Positions 36,118 to 46,600 of a stretch of DNA of 64,000 bases are shown in pieces. The position numbers were made by a program, and so were the translations under genes. Position 1 is the stretch's first letter, and each line of letters starts with the position of its first letter. Under the pieces are notes generated by a model. That model did not search any database. It saw only the letters and a program-made list of their open reading frames with translations, and had not been told where the DNA came from. This DNA comes from Anaerolineae bacterium UTCFX1 (GTDB lineage Bacteria > Chloroflexota > Anaerolineae > Anaerolineales > Villigracilaceae), in assembly GCA_002050275.1 (NCBI GenBank), contig MWTB01000019.1, forward strand, positions 1 to 64,000, written 5' to 3'.

Positions 36118-38274
36118 ATGACGAAACACACCATCATCCTCCAGCCTTCCGGTCGCCGCGGACAAGCCGACGAAGGCGCATCGGTCCGCACTGCCGCGCG
36201 CGAACTCGGCGTGGATATCGAATCGATCTGCGCTGAAAACGCTACTTGCGGCAAATGTCTCATATTGATCGAGGAAGGACGCTTCGAAAAATACGACATC
36301 ACTTCAAAACGCGAACATCTCTCGCCCGTAGGCGCGGAAGAACGCGCTTACCTTGAGCGCAGACCCAAATTGCTAAGAGACAAAGGCTGGGAGATCGGGC
36401 AAGTCCGCTTATCTTGTCAATGCAAAATTCTCGGCGATGTGCTGATCAACGTCCCTGAAGAGAGTCGCGGCAATAAGCAGATCGTCCGTAAAAGCGCAAG
36501 CGACCGCCCGATCGAGATCAAGCCTGCGATTCGCAACTACTTCGTAACCTTATCTCCGCCTAGTTTGGAACGCCCTATCGCAGACTGGGAGCGGCTCGCT
36601 AAAGGGTTAGAGACTTCCATGCAGTTGGTTCACGGCGTCGAAGCAAAAATTCCACGCTGGCGCGAATTTACAATTGATTATCGCTGTTTGCAGACTCTCG
36701 CAAAAACGCTGCGTGAGGCAGCCTGGAATGTTACCGTCTCGGTGTGGAATAACTCGGAAGTCGTCGCCGTTCGAACTGGATTCCATGAAGACAGTTACGG
36801 CGCGGCGGTGGACATCGGCTCGACAACTGTCGCGTTATATCTTTGCAATTTGAGGACGGGGGAATTACTCGCAGCTGAATCCGAGATGAATCCGCAGATC
36901 GTATACGGCGAAGACGTTATGTCGCGGATACAATATAGCGCCGAACATGCCGATGGATTGGAGAAATTACACAAGGCGATCATTTCCACATTGAATAAGT
37001 TATTGAAGCAGGCGGTTCGCTCCGCTAACACGTCATTGCGAACCGAACCTCAAACGGCGAGTACGAAGCGATCCTTTAGCGAGTTGGAGATTGCATCAGA
37101 CAAAGAGCCGGCGCGCCCTCGCAACGGCATCAACATAAACGACATTCTCGAAATGGTCCTCGTCGGCAATTCCACCATGCACCATGTGTTATTAAATCTA
37201 TCTCCAAAGGATTTAGGACACGCTCCATTCGTTCCTACGATTCACAAATCGGTTAACGTTAAGGCGCGCGAGCTCGGGCTGAGCATCAATCCATCGGGAA
37301 ATATTCACATCCTACCGACCATTGCATCGTTTGTCGGAGCGGATACAAGCGCGATGATCCTTGCAGAAGAGCCGCATAAGCAAGATGAAAACTGGCTATT
37401 AATTGACGTCGGCACGAACGCAGAACTCGTGTTGGGCAACCGGCGCGGGCTGATCTGCACCTCCACGCCGACGGGTCCCGCGCTTGAGGGCGCGCATGTG
37501 GAATACGGTATGCGCGCCGCGCCCGGCGCTATCGAACGCGTCCAAATTGATGACGCGACGCTTGAGCCAAAATACAAGGTCATCGGCGTCGAAGGTTGGA
37601 ACACGCAACGCGACGACTTAGCCGGGCGCGTCAAAGGAATTTGCGGTTCCGCCATCATTGATGCGGTCGCAGAATTATTCCGCGTGGGCATCATCGACTC
37701 GCGAGGCAAATTCAAGAAGACCTTAGAGTCGGCGGCGTCTCCGAAAGGGAAGCGCGTCCGCGAAGGCGAATCGGGCTGGGAATACGTAATCGCCTGGGCG
37801 GAAGAAACTTCCATCGGACACGATATTCCGATCACACAAAAAGACGTGCGGCAGATCCAACTGGCGAAAGCCGCGCTATTCACCGCTGCGCGCACATTAT
37901 TGAAGCATAAAAAATTAGAAAGCCCCGATAAAATTATTTTGGCAGGCGGCTTTGGAAGTTACATTGACAAAGAGAAGGCGATGTTAATCGGGCTGATCCC
38001 CGATTGCACATTGGAGAACGTGTACGCAGTCGGAAATTCAGCCGGCGACGGCGCGCGCATTGCGTTGCTAAACGTCGAGAAGCGCAATGAGATTGACGCG
38101 GTTGCGCGCAACGTGGAGCGCTTTGAACTGCCGACCGATCCCGATTTTCAAAATCAATTCATGCTGGCGACGAGTTTTCCGCACATGAGCGAGCCGTTCG
38201 AACATATCGCGCATTTGATCCCAAATCGCATCGTTGACCCGATGGCGAAGAATTTTATGAAGCGAAAAAATTAA
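36118..38274 (+). CDS. Corrinoid activation protein (RACE/RamA-like, ASKHA fold)
   Basis: A 718-residue protein. The N-terminal ferredoxin domain has Cys38, Cys44 and Cys47 (CAENATCGKC) and Cys100/102 for a [2Fe-2S] cluster. The rest is the DUF4445 ASKHA ATPase: AAVDIGSTTVALYL (about 226-239), LLIDVGTNAELVLG, and IILAGGFGSYIDKEKAMLIGLIPD near the end. Such proteins reduce inactive cob(II)alamin of methyltransferases in an ATP-dependent way. Residues about 301-337 look like an in-frame repeat insertion. A homocysteine methyltransferase follows, suggesting service to a B12-dependent methionine synthase or demethylase. The Shine-Dalgarno is weak. Confidence 0.92.
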   Translation: MTKHTIILQPSGRRGQADEGASVRTAARELGVDIESICAENATCGKCLILIEEGRFEKYDITSKREHLSPVGAEERAYLERRPKLLRDKGWEIGQVRLSCQCKILGDVLINVPEESRGNKQIVRKSASDRPIEIKPAIRNYFVTLSPPSLERPIADWERLAKGLETSMQLVHGVEAKIPRWREFTIDYRCLQTLAKTLREAAWNVTVSVWNNSEVVAVRTGFHEDSYGAAVDIGSTTVALYLCNLRTGELLAAESEMNPQIVYGEDVMSRIQYSAEHADGLEKLHKAIISTLNKLLKQAVRSANTSLRTEPQTASTKRSFSELEIASDKEPARPRNGININDILEMVLVGNSTMHHVLLNLSPKDLGHAPFVPTIHKSVNVKARELGLSINPSGNIHILPTIASFVGADTSAMILAEEPHKQDENWLLIDVGTNAELVLGNRRGLICTSTPTGPALEGAHVEYGMRAAPGAIERVQIDDATLEPKYKVIGVEGWNTQRDDLAGRVKGICGSAIIDAVAELFRVGIIDSRGKFKKTLESAASPKGKRVREGESGWEYVIAWAEETSIGHDIPITQKDVRQIQLAKAALFTAARTLLKHKKLESPDKIILAGGFGSYIDKEKAMLIGLIPDCTLENVYAVGNSAGDGARIALLNVEKRNEIDAVARNVERFELPTDPDFQNQFMLATSFPHMSEPFEHIAHLIPNRIVDPMAKNFMKRKN
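37018..37110 (+). repeat. Degenerate dispersed repeat inside corrinoid activator gene
   Basis: CGTCATTGCGAACCG...GAGTACGAAGCGATCC resembles the common element pattern (T)GTCATTGCGAG...GAAGCAATC that occurs intact at 63571-63622. The frame stays open and adds a Ser/Thr/Glu-rich stretch of about 35 residues between conserved blocks. Confidence 0.45.
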
Positions 38275-38365
38275 CCGCTAAGAACGCTAAGGTTTTTAAG
38301 AATCTTAGCGACACTTCGATGAAACTCAGTGCAAGCCTTCGCGGGCTTAGCGGCTCAAAGAGGAA
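38275..38365 (+). repeat. Dispersed repeat, shared with the type IIG gene
   Basis: Directly after the stop of the corrinoid activator, CCGCTAAGAACGCTAAG leads into a stretch of about 38 nt (38311-38343) containing TTAGCGACACTTCGATGAAA. The same stretch is repeated on the opposite strand inside the restriction-modification gene near 45372-45412. It ends GGCTTAGCGG and is followed by the ribosome binding site of the next gene. Confidence 0.8.
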
Positions 38366-38367
38366 CA

Positions 38368-39264
38368 ATGAACAGATTTCTTAAAAGACTTCATTCCGGC
38401 GAAATTCTGGTTGCGGATGGCGCGACAGGCTCGAATTTACAAAAGATGGGACTCAAGCCCGGCAGACCGCCGGAGGATTTGATTATTGACGATCCCGACA
38501 CGATCTTCAAACTCGCTTCATCATTTGCCGAGGCTGGTTCGGATATCATCCTTACTTGCACCTTTGGCGGAACGCGCATGCGGATGAAAGATTCAAAATA
38601 TCAAGAGCGCGCTCCCGAAGTGAACATACGTGCGGCGGAGATCGCGCGCAAAGCCGCCGCGCTCAACAACGGGTTGGTCGCCGGCTCGCTGGGACCGGTC
38701 GGCGCGTTGATCAAACCCTACGGTCCGCTCGAGTTCGATGAAGTGAAAGCCGCGTTCGCCGAGCAAGCCAAAGCCCTCGCCGCCGGCGGCGTAGATTTAT
38801 TGGTAATTGAAACCATGTTCGCTATTGAGGAAACGACAGCCGCATTTGAAGGCGCGCGCTCCACGACCGACCTGCCGATCGTTGTCTCGTTCAGTTACGA
38901 TCGCGGCACGCGCTCGATGATGGGAGTTAAACCGAAGGATGCGATCAAGAAATATGCCGAGATGGGCGCGGCTCTCATCGGCGCAAACTGCGGGACAACG
39001 CTCGACAACATGGAAGCCGTTGTTAAAGAATATACAGCGACCCTGCCAAACTTTCCTTTGTGGGTGAAGCCAAACGCCGGCGTCCCGCACATGGATGTTG
39101 AAACCGAGCAAGCCGTATATGATATGGGTCCCGCAGATATGGCGGCGTACGCGCAAGCGTACGTTAAATTAGGGGCGAGAGTCGTGGGCGGTTGCTGCGG
39201 CAACACACCGGAGCACATCGCCGCAATCGCTAAAGCGGTAAAGCCTACACGTACAGATCGTTGA
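38368..39264 (+). CDS. Homocysteine S-methyltransferase family protein
   Basis: 298 residues from the ATG at 38368 (AGAGGAAC upstream). This is the MetH/BHMT-type barrel: LVADGATGSNLQKMG, GSDIILTCTFGG, VAGSLGPVG, IETMF, and zinc ligands in GANCG and the GGCCGN pair near the end. It methylates homocysteine, or a related thiol, using a methyl donor presented by another protein. Length and content match the isolated homocysteine-binding module of MetH. It lies directly after a corrinoid activator, so a split B12-dependent methionine synthase or a demethylation pathway is likely. The last 20 bases overlap the convergent decarboxylase gene. Confidence 0.92.
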   Translation: MNRFLKRLHSGEILVADGATGSNLQKMGLKPGRPPEDLIIDDPDTIFKLASSFAEAGSDIILTCTFGGTRMRMKDSKYQERAPEVNIRAAEIARKAAALNNGLVAGSLGPVGALIKPYGPLEFDEVKAAFAEQAKALAAGGVDLLVIETMFAIEETTAAFEGARSTTDLPIVVSFSYDRGTRSMMGVKPKDAIKKYAEMGAALIGANCGTTLDNMEAVVKEYTATLPNFPLWVKPNAGVPHMDVETEQAVYDMGPADMAAYAQAYVKLGARVVGGCCGNTPEHIAAIAKAVKPTRTDR

Positions 39265-40675
39265 AGAAGTTGATCAAGAACGTATTGCAAACCGCGTCGG
39301 GCAGAGCGTCCATCACTTCGTTGATGAACGCCATCTCGGTCGGCAGTTCCGTGCCGCTCAACCCAGCGGAGGCGGCGAGTTGACCAAACGCCGCTTCAGG
39401 ATTGGGGCTTTGCAGCGCCATATTAATCATGGCTTTGATTGAATCCGAATCAATCGGCTCTTTGGCTTTGAGGATTTCCACGCATGCGCGTAAATCTTGG
39501 AGCAAGGCGTCCGCATTGGGAGCGCTGCCGTATGTGACCGAAATATGCAAATTGCGCGGCGTGAGCGGCGTGGAAAACTGCCCTTGAATATACCAGCCGC
39601 GCTTGCCCATTTCATCCGCGAGTTGATAGACGTTGAGTACATCCGAAGCGAACGAGAACATGCACATCGCGGGTTGTCCTAACACGCGCAATTCAGGGAT
39701 GGCATTGACTCCCGCGATGATTTTCCGCGTCGCTTCTTGCACAGTTTGGACAATACGCTGATAGCCTTCCTCGCCCAAAAAGTTGAGGATCGCCCACGCG
39801 CCCGCAAAGGGACCGCCGCTTTTACTGCTCAACACGGTCGGGTTGACGAGCGTGTATCCCGTTGTGTCGGTGCAGGCGAAAATTTGATATTTGCGAATCT
39901 CTTTGCTGCGATACATAATGACCGAGCAGCCCTTCGCGGCGTAACCGTATTTGTGCATATCGGCGGAAATAGACGTAACGCCCGCGATGGTGAAATCAAA
40001 ATCGGGAATGTCGTAACCGAGTTTTCGCATGAACGAAAGATGAATGCCGCCCACGCAGCCGTCCACATGAAAAAGCAAGTTGTGTTTCTGCGCGATCGCG
40101 CCGATTTCCGCGATGGGGTCAATTACGCCTTGCGAATAATTCGGCGCGGATGCAACCAAAAGAATCGTATTTTCGGTGACGGCTTTTTCCATATCTTCGG
40201 CGCGGACCTTGAACGTGGCGGGGTCAATATCCACCACGACGGGCTTGACGCTCAAATAATGCGCGGCTTTATGGAAGGCGGCGTGCGCGGTCTTCGGCAG
40301 AACCATTTCAGGTTGCGTGATGTGCGGCTGCTCGACGCGGGCTTTATCGCGCGCGGTTTTCACTGCCAGCATGATGCTCTCCGTGCCGCCGCTGGTGAGA
40401 TGACCGACGGCGCTGGCATCTCCGCGCAAAAGGTTGATAATCATACGAACGACATCCGTTTCGAGTTTTAGCAGCGAAGGGAAGACGGTCGGGTCTAATC
40501 CATTTTCAGTCAAAAAAGCGAGGTAGGCTTCCTGCGTAACTTCGGCGGGATCTTCGCCGGGGTCGTAAACGTAGCAAAAAACTTTCCCTGCCTGCCAGTT
40601 CATGTCGCGCCCTTTGAAGGCTTGCAACGCGGCAAAAATTTCCTGCTTCGATAATCCAGTTTGCGGAATATTCAT
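39245..40675 (-). CDS. PLP-dependent group II decarboxylase (sphinganine-phosphate lyase-like)
   Basis: A 476-residue protein. GHLTSGGTESIMLAVKTAR is the phosphate-binding region, HVDGCVGGIHLSFM holds the Asp that contacts the PLP ring, and SADMHKYGYAAKG holds the PLP Lys. The combination (short N-terminus, GTESI, HKYGYA) is closer to sphinganine-1-phosphate lyases and archaeal MfnA-like enzymes than to GadB. The substrate is uncertain: an amino-acid decarboxylase or phosphosphingoid lyase. Confidence 0.9.
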   Translation of the reverse strand: MNIPQTGLSKQEIFAALQAFKGRDMNWQAGKVFCYVYDPGEDPAEVTQEAYLAFLTENGLDPTVFPSLLKLETDVVRMIINLLRGDASAVGHLTSGGTESIMLAVKTARDKARVEQPHITQPEMVLPKTAHAAFHKAAHYLSVKPVVVDIDPATFKVRAEDMEKAVTENTILLVASAPNYSQGVIDPIAEIGAIAQKHNLLFHVDGCVGGIHLSFMRKLGYDIPDFDFTIAGVTSISADMHKYGYAAKGCSVIMYRSKEIRKYQIFACTDTTGYTLVNPTVLSSKSGGPFAGAWAILNFLGEEGYQRIVQTVQEATRKIIAGVNAIPELRVLGQPAMCMFSFASDVLNVYQLADEMGKRGWYIQGQFSTPLTPRNLHISVTYGSAPNADALLQDLRACVEILKAKEPIDSDSIKAMINMALQSPNPEAAFGQLAASAGLSGTELPTEMAFINEVMDALPDAVCNTFLINFFNDLYV

Positions 40676-40708
40676 ATCAACTCAATTCTTCTTTTGGATG
40701 AAACAGAC

Positions 40709-42025
40709 TTACGATTTGATCGCGTCGCGTCCGAGCGGATAACGCCACATGCAGAACGCGATACACAAACAAGCAACCAGCGGCGCTATACCGATGAGGA
40801 TACGCATTCCTAAAATTGCCAATTCAGATTGTACGTCGGAGCCAGCGACAAAGCCGGTCACACCGGTGATCAGCGCAAAGAAAATCCCTTCCAGCGAGAA
40901 CGAGATTTTCGTCAAGCCGCTGTTCATGCCAAAGAACAATCCTTCGCGGCTTAAACCGTTATGGCGCTTCGCGTCGTCGTCAATCACTTCGGAGATGACT
41001 GGGAACGGCATTAGCAATGTCGAAGTCAGCCCTGGCACAATCAACACCGTCCCCATCAATCCCGTGTAAAAATCGCGGGCGAAGGTCATGATTAAAAGTC
41101 CGGGAATGAAGGCGAATGCGCCGGCGATCCACGCTTTGCGATAACCGAGTCGCGCCACGATCGGACGCCAAATAAAAAATGCCGGAATGCACAGCAGAAT
41201 GGGAACGCCAAGTAGAATCGCTTCCGCGTCGCCGCCGCCAAGTTTCATACCGAATACGTCTATCGGCGCTTGAATGCCGAGCGCGTACTTCCTCCAAAAC
41301 GGGAGCATGCCCGCGAGCGCCACCCAAATGTATTCTTTGGCGACGTTTGCGCCTAGAAACCAACGAAACGGAACGCTGCCGAACGCCGCGCGAAGCGACG
41401 CGCCCATTCCCATATTTTCTTCGTTTTCGGGAACTTTCTTTTCCTTTACGCCGATGATAGAGACCAGATAGCCCGCCGCGACCAACGCGCCCATGATCGC
41501 GCCCATCGCCAAATAGCCGACGCTTTCAGCGAGAATGGGCGCAAGGATGAACGCCAGCAATAACGCGACCGTTCCTAAAACTTCGCGCGTCACCGAAAGG
41601 TCAATACGATCGCGCGGCGTAGGAGCGACTTCGGGAAAGAGCGCGTTGTACGCCACATAAATCAAACTATAAATCGTGTCGAAAATGAATAGGATAATAA
41701 AGAAATAGACGGCTAGAATAAGCGGGCTGTGAGTCGGCGGAGTCCATAAGAAGAAGAACGATAAGCCGAGCGGAATCGCGCCGAAGGCGACGTAGGGTAT
41801 GCGTCTGCCGAAGCGCGAGCGTGTGCGATCTGACAATTGCCCCATCAACGGATCGTTGATCACGTTCCATAACCCATAGACCGCCCACAGCGTTCCGATC
41901 AACGCGCTCGAAACGCCGAGCACATCCACATAATAAAACTTAATTCGGTTTTGGAAGACTTCGTAAGCGATAGTATTGGCGAAATTGCCAAACGCGTAAC
42001 TGACAAACTTTGTAATTCTTCGCAT
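40709..42025 (-). CDS. GPH-family (MelB-like) sugar:cation symporter
   Basis: A 438-residue protein with about 12 hydrophobic helices; AAGGA before the ATG. VNDPLMG-type sequence NVINDPLMGQLSDRTRSRFGRRIPYV is the hallmark of the glycoside-pentoside-hexuronide:cation symporters. It imports sugars or related solutes with a cation. No glycosidase lies next to it, so the substrate cannot be guessed. Confidence 0.9.
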   Translation of the reverse strand: MRRITKFVSYAFGNFANTIAYEVFQNRIKFYYVDVLGVSSALIGTLWAVYGLWNVINDPLMGQLSDRTRSRFGRRIPYVAFGAIPLGLSFFFLWTPPTHSPLILAVYFFIILFIFDTIYSLIYVAYNALFPEVAPTPRDRIDLSVTREVLGTVALLLAFILAPILAESVGYLAMGAIMGALVAAGYLVSIIGVKEKKVPENEENMGMGASLRAAFGSVPFRWFLGANVAKEYIWVALAGMLPFWRKYALGIQAPIDVFGMKLGGGDAEAILLGVPILLCIPAFFIWRPIVARLGYRKAWIAGAFAFIPGLLIMTFARDFYTGLMGTVLIVPGLTSTLLMPFPVISEVIDDDAKRHNGLSREGLFFGMNSGLTKISFSLEGIFFALITGVTGFVAGSDVQSELAILGMRILIGIAPLVACLCIAFCMWRYPLGRDAIKS

Positions 42026-42142
42026 GATTGTTTTCCTTGTTGATAATTAAGTTGCAGATCAAGCGCTCTTAGCGTCTTATCTTAAACCCTAAACTCCTTA
42101 AGCGGTTGCTTTACAATTTTACGAATTTCTACAATATCCGAT

Positions 42143-42688
42143 CTAACGCGCATTGAGATATGTTTCTAAATGCGGGCGCGCCATCAACAACGCCGCCAAC
42201 GATTTGGCGTCTGGGATTTCGCCGCGCTGCGCCAACTCAAAAGCGCGTTTCACCGGTATCTTTTCCACTAAAAGGAATTCATCCGCATCCGGGGCGAGCG
42301 GACTGTGTTGCAGATCGGTCGCCAGAAACACCCCCATGAGTTCGGTGGAATAGCCGGGCGCAAGATAGAACTTGCCGACGCTGAGCAATCGCTTCGCCTC
42401 CATACCCGTCTCTTCACGGATCTCGCGCGCGGCGCATTCATCGAAAGGCTCGTCGCCATCGCGCGTGCCAGCGGGCAACTCCAACAGGTCCGCGCCTGCC
42501 GCGTGACGATACTGACGCACAAACCAGATATTCCCTTCGTCGTCCACAGGGATAATGATCGCCGAACCGCCATGTTCGACGATCTCAAAATTCGTCTCGC
42601 GCCCATCGGGCGTTCTGAGAGTGTCGCGGCGGATCTTAAACGCGCGTCCCTGCATCAGAGTGGTTGATTTGAGCAATGTAAAAGGCAT
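42143..42688 (-). CDS. Nudix hydrolase, ADP-ribose pyrophosphatase type
   Basis: A 181-residue protein with a strong AGGAGG site. The Nudix box GTRDGDEPFDECAAREIREETGME (Gx5Ex7REUxEExGU) is intact. The upstream strand FEIVEHGGSAIIIPV and downstream FYLAPGYSTELMGVFLA are those of ADP-ribose pyrophosphatases (NudF-like). It likely hydrolyses ADP-ribose or nucleotide sugars. Confidence 0.93.
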   Translation of the reverse strand: MPFTLLKSTTLMQGRAFKIRRDTLRTPDGRETNFEIVEHGGSAIIIPVDDEGNIWFVRQYRHAAGADLLELPAGTRDGDEPFDECAAREIREETGMEAKRLLSVGKFYLAPGYSTELMGVFLATDLQHSPLAPDADEFLLVEKIPVKRAFELAQRGEIPDAKSLAALLMARPHLETYLNAR

Positions 42689-42724
42689 GCTTTACCTCCT
42701 ATGATATTTGACATTGAGAAAGAA

Positions 42725-42748
42725 AAGCCCGAGCGTTTGCCCGGGCTT
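42725..42748 (-). terminator. Terminator after LysM lipoprotein
   Basis: A 7-bp stem AAGCCCG/CGGGCTT, followed on the minus strand by TTCTTTCTC, 19 bases past the stop of the LysM gene. Confidence 0.7.
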
Positions 42749-42766
42749 ACTGGATTCTCGTGGAGA

Positions 42767-43492
42767 TTAAGGGATGCTGATCGTCTGCCCTACGCTAAAC
42801 GTCGAGCCCAGCGAGACGCCGCTGTTCGCCGCGACGATCGCCTCTGGGGTTACGTCGCCGAATTTGCACGCTACGCCATAGACCGTCGTGTCGGCGTCGC
42901 CGCTCACTGTGTATGAAGCGGGGTGCGCGCGTAAGGCGCGGTTGCCCGGGAACGGCGAAGCGACGTTGGAGAGAGTCAATTGGTAACCGGCGTATAGCAC
43001 AGTTCCGCCGCTCAATCCATTTTGCGCCAGCAATGAATCGGGGTCAAGGTTATAACGCCGAGCAATGCAGAATGGAAATTCCTGGCTTTGCAACGTGTAC
43101 GTCGCCGGGCGGTTTCCCGACGGAATCGAAGCGGACGTGGGCGCCGGCGCATTCGTCGAGACTGCCAGCGTTGCGGTAGGCTGCGCGTCAATTGCGGTCG
43201 GAACTTGTACAAACGGCGTTAATGTGACGGTCGGGTCTTGCGAGGCGTCGCCGGGCGTAGCCGTGTGCGGCGCGCTGGGCGTCATCCCCTGCGCCGTCTG
43301 CGTAGCGAAAATTTCCGCGTCGCTTAACTGACCGCCCGGTTGTTTCGCCGGCGTAGAAAAGAAACTGTCTTTATCAATCGGCGTATTCGTCACTGCCGGC
43401 GGAGTCGAATAAGGGCGATTGCATCCCGCGATTAGAATCGCCGACAGCGCCGCCATGCAGGCAATTCGTATACTCCGCTTCATCTGTATCAT
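42767..43492 (-). CDS. LysM-domain lipoprotein
   Basis: A 241-residue lipoprotein with lipobox LIAGC (Cys near 23) and GGAG eight bases before the ATG. A long low-complexity Thr/Pro/Ala linker (about 45-125) is followed by two LysM-like repeats. The first is YTLQSQEFPFCIARRYNLDPDSLLAQNGL...YAGYQLTL and the second YTVSGDADTTVYGVACKFGDVTPEAIVAANSG...FSVGQTISIP. It probably binds cell-wall glycan outside the membrane. Confidence 0.88.
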   Translation of the reverse strand: MIQMKRSIRIACMAALSAILIAGCNRPYSTPPAVTNTPIDKDSFFSTPAKQPGGQLSDAEIFATQTAQGMTPSAPHTATPGDASQDPTVTLTPFVQVPTAIDAQPTATLAVSTNAPAPTSASIPSGNRPATYTLQSQEFPFCIARRYNLDPDSLLAQNGLSGGTVLYAGYQLTLSNVASPFPGNRALRAHPASYTVSGDADTTVYGVACKFGDVTPEAIVAANSGVSLGSTFSVGQTISIP

Positions 43493-43685
43493 GCCGTTTC
43501 TCCAGTATCGAGATCAAAATTTTGACGATGGTAGCATATCCAAAGTGACGCGTCAAGTTTACAGGTCGGGCAAATCATGACTTTCTCATTATCGTTTGAC
43601 AAAACCGGTTTCTGCGCGCGAGTCTTACGGACGACGCGAATCTCTCCATGAAATCTGCGTATAAAAAAGCCTCGAGCCTATTTCG

Positions 43686-46600
43686 CTACTCGCCTTCCAC
43701 AATTTTAATTTCTTCCGCGCTCAACCCATACAACGCATAGACCAGCGCGTCAATCTCCCGATCTGTGACCTGAATCTGCCGCTCGATGCGTTCCTTCTCG
43801 GCGGGACTGTGCGCCGCCGCCAGCGACTTGTGCAGAGCCAGCATCCCCTCGACCAGCGAGACCATTTTGTCGTGCTGGGCTTTTTCGGCGGGGTTGCTGA
43901 AGTCAATGGTGCGGATGGGGATCTCACCTAAAAATGCCGCCGTCAACGATATTGTCGTAAACCTTTTGCTGAAGTATGAATTAGCCAGAGTGGAGTTTAC
44001 CAATCCCAAGATGTATTTCATATTCCAGTTTTGGTCTAACAACGTGACGCCATTTACCGTCCCAACAAAACAATCACCTTCAGTTTCAAGCGCGGCAACA
44101 ATTCTGCGTTTAAGACTTAAGTTCCTAATTGCTTGAATCAACATCTTTGGTTTTGTTCGATGAATTTCAGGTTTCTTTGTTCCCCCTACAATAACTGCAT
44201 TAGAAAAATCAAAAAAGCGTTTCGGCTCGCAAAAACCGTATCTTGATATATCCGCTCCGAAATAAATACCATCGGGATGCTTGTTGTCTCTTTCAAAAAC
44301 GACAAATTCATCGTTAGAGCGAAGTTTCATCCCAAGTGAAATTTTAGCGATTACGCTTAACTTGATTGAGGCTTTATCAATTTTGCTTCTTAATTCATTC
44401 CAAGAACCATCCGAGTTGGGGACTATGTCGTAGCGTTCTTCATCCCGAACTTTTGAATATTCACGATAACTAAAAGGCTGTTCGAGTTGGTCTGGTGTTG
44501 TCTTTAGCCATTCAAATTTTTCGCTTGAAACACTGTTCTTGTTCAAAAACATCATACAGGTATCTACGTTTGCGTCTTCAAAAACTAGCCCATCTAATAA
44601 AACAACTCTGCTAAGTGAATTGCTGTCAATTAGCAATTTCCTTAATTTCATATAATAAAAGTTGGTCATCCAAGTTACGGGGATAATAAATCCTAACAAC
44701 CCGCCATTTTTGAGTTTTCGTAAACCCTGTTCTACAAAAAAAGCATAGGGATCACATTTATATTCCACGCTCGTAAAAATAGTTGAAAGTTGTTTTGTTT
44801 CTAGTGATAGCTTTGCACTATACGGCGGATTTCCAATCACGGCATCGAAGCCGCCGCGCTGGAAGACTTGCGGAAATTCACTCTTCCAATCAAAGGGATT
44901 CACCCGCGCGCGTTCTTCGTCATCGGGGAGCAGTTGCCCCTCGAAATAATCGAAGCCGATCAGCGAGTTTCCGCACTTGATGTTGTTTCCCAAATCGGGC
45001 AGGACGCGCTCCATGCCGAGTCCCATTTGTCCGCCCGCGTTTTCCAGCACCTTGAGCAGGAGCGAGAGTTTGGTCACCTCCACGGCTTGCGCGTCAATGT
45101 CCACGCCGTGAATGTTGTTGAGCAAAATTTCCTTTTTTTTCGCGGTCGTCAGGCGATATCCACTTTCTGGTGCGTAGCCCCCCTGTGGGGCTTTCCAAAT
45201 GGCTTTTTGTTTTTCCCACTTCTCCGCATCGTCGTTCACATACCAATTCAAATGCCAGTCCAGCAAAAATTGATACGCGCCAAGCAGGAACGTCCCCGAA
45301 CCGCAGGCTGGGTCAACGATCTTGAGTTTCGCCGCATCTGTTGGGGTTAAGCTTTTTGAACCGCTAAGCCCGCCAAGGCTTGCACTGAGTTTCATCGAAG
45401 TGTCGCTAAGATTTAATTCTTTCTTCGCGTTCTTTGCGTTCTTCGCGGTGAGTTGCCCTTCTCCCTCCAGCAACTTCCCCACCGTATTTTTGACGATGTA
45501 ATCCACAATATACGTCGGAGTGTAGTACACGCCTCCCGCCTTGCGGACCTCGGGCTTCTCCTCCACTTTGGCTTGATGCCCCGCTGTGAGTCGAATCACC
45601 TTGCCGAGGAAACGCTCATACACCTGTCCCAGAATGTCGGCGGGGATGTACAAAAACGCATACGGGCTTTTCGGATAATACAAATTGGCGATGATGTCTT
45701 TCAAGACCTTGTCGTCAATCGCCAGCGTCAACGTCAGGTCATCGGCGCGGCTCGCCTGTTCCTTCTCCTGCTTGAAGTGAAACAAGCCCGAGTTGTATTT
45801 CGTGTCGGCGCGTTTGAACAATTCGCAGAGTTCTTGATAGACCCCGCGCTCCATGTCATTCTGAGGGAGCCCAGCGACCGAAGAATCTTTACGCTGATCT
45901 CGAAGACCCTTCGCTTCGCTCGGGGTGATGAGGTCTTGTAACTGATTCTCAGGCTCAATCCCGCGCTCCTCGCAAATCCGCAAAAAGACGATGCGGTCAA
46001 TCGTCATCTGCACGGCGTAATTCAAACCCGCGATGTCAATCGTCTCATTCCGCAAAGCGATGTTCTTCGCCAGCAGTTCGCGCCAGCGTTCGATCTCCTG
46101 CAAGAACGCGTCGTCAACGTCCGCTGTGCCGCGCTTGCCTTTGAGTCCTTCGGCATATTTCGCAAACGATCCCTGCCGCACCGCTTCGGGCGAAAAGATC
46201 GCGGCGATCTCATCCCAGCGCTCCACGTATTCCGAGTAATGAATCAGCAGGATGCGCCCCGTCTCAGCCTTGTCGCTGTAACTGGGTTTGGCGCGGCAAT
46301 CGTACACGGCGAAATGCTCAAAGTCCGTCAGGATGTTGATCGGAAGTTTCGCGCTCCAGCCATACCTGCGGATCTGAAACGCCGCATCCTGACTCGATTC
46401 GATCTTGACCGACGGCTTCTTCGCCTCCACCAAAAAATCGAAGCTGCTCCCGCTCCGAAAGGCATAGTCCGCCTTTTTTTGCTGACCTGAAACCTCCACC
46501 GAAAACTCGTGGACGACTTCCTTGTGCGCTTCATCGTATCCCTTTTCGTTGGCAACGTCCCAGCCTAATGCAGTGAAGAACTTATCCAAAAACTCGCGGC

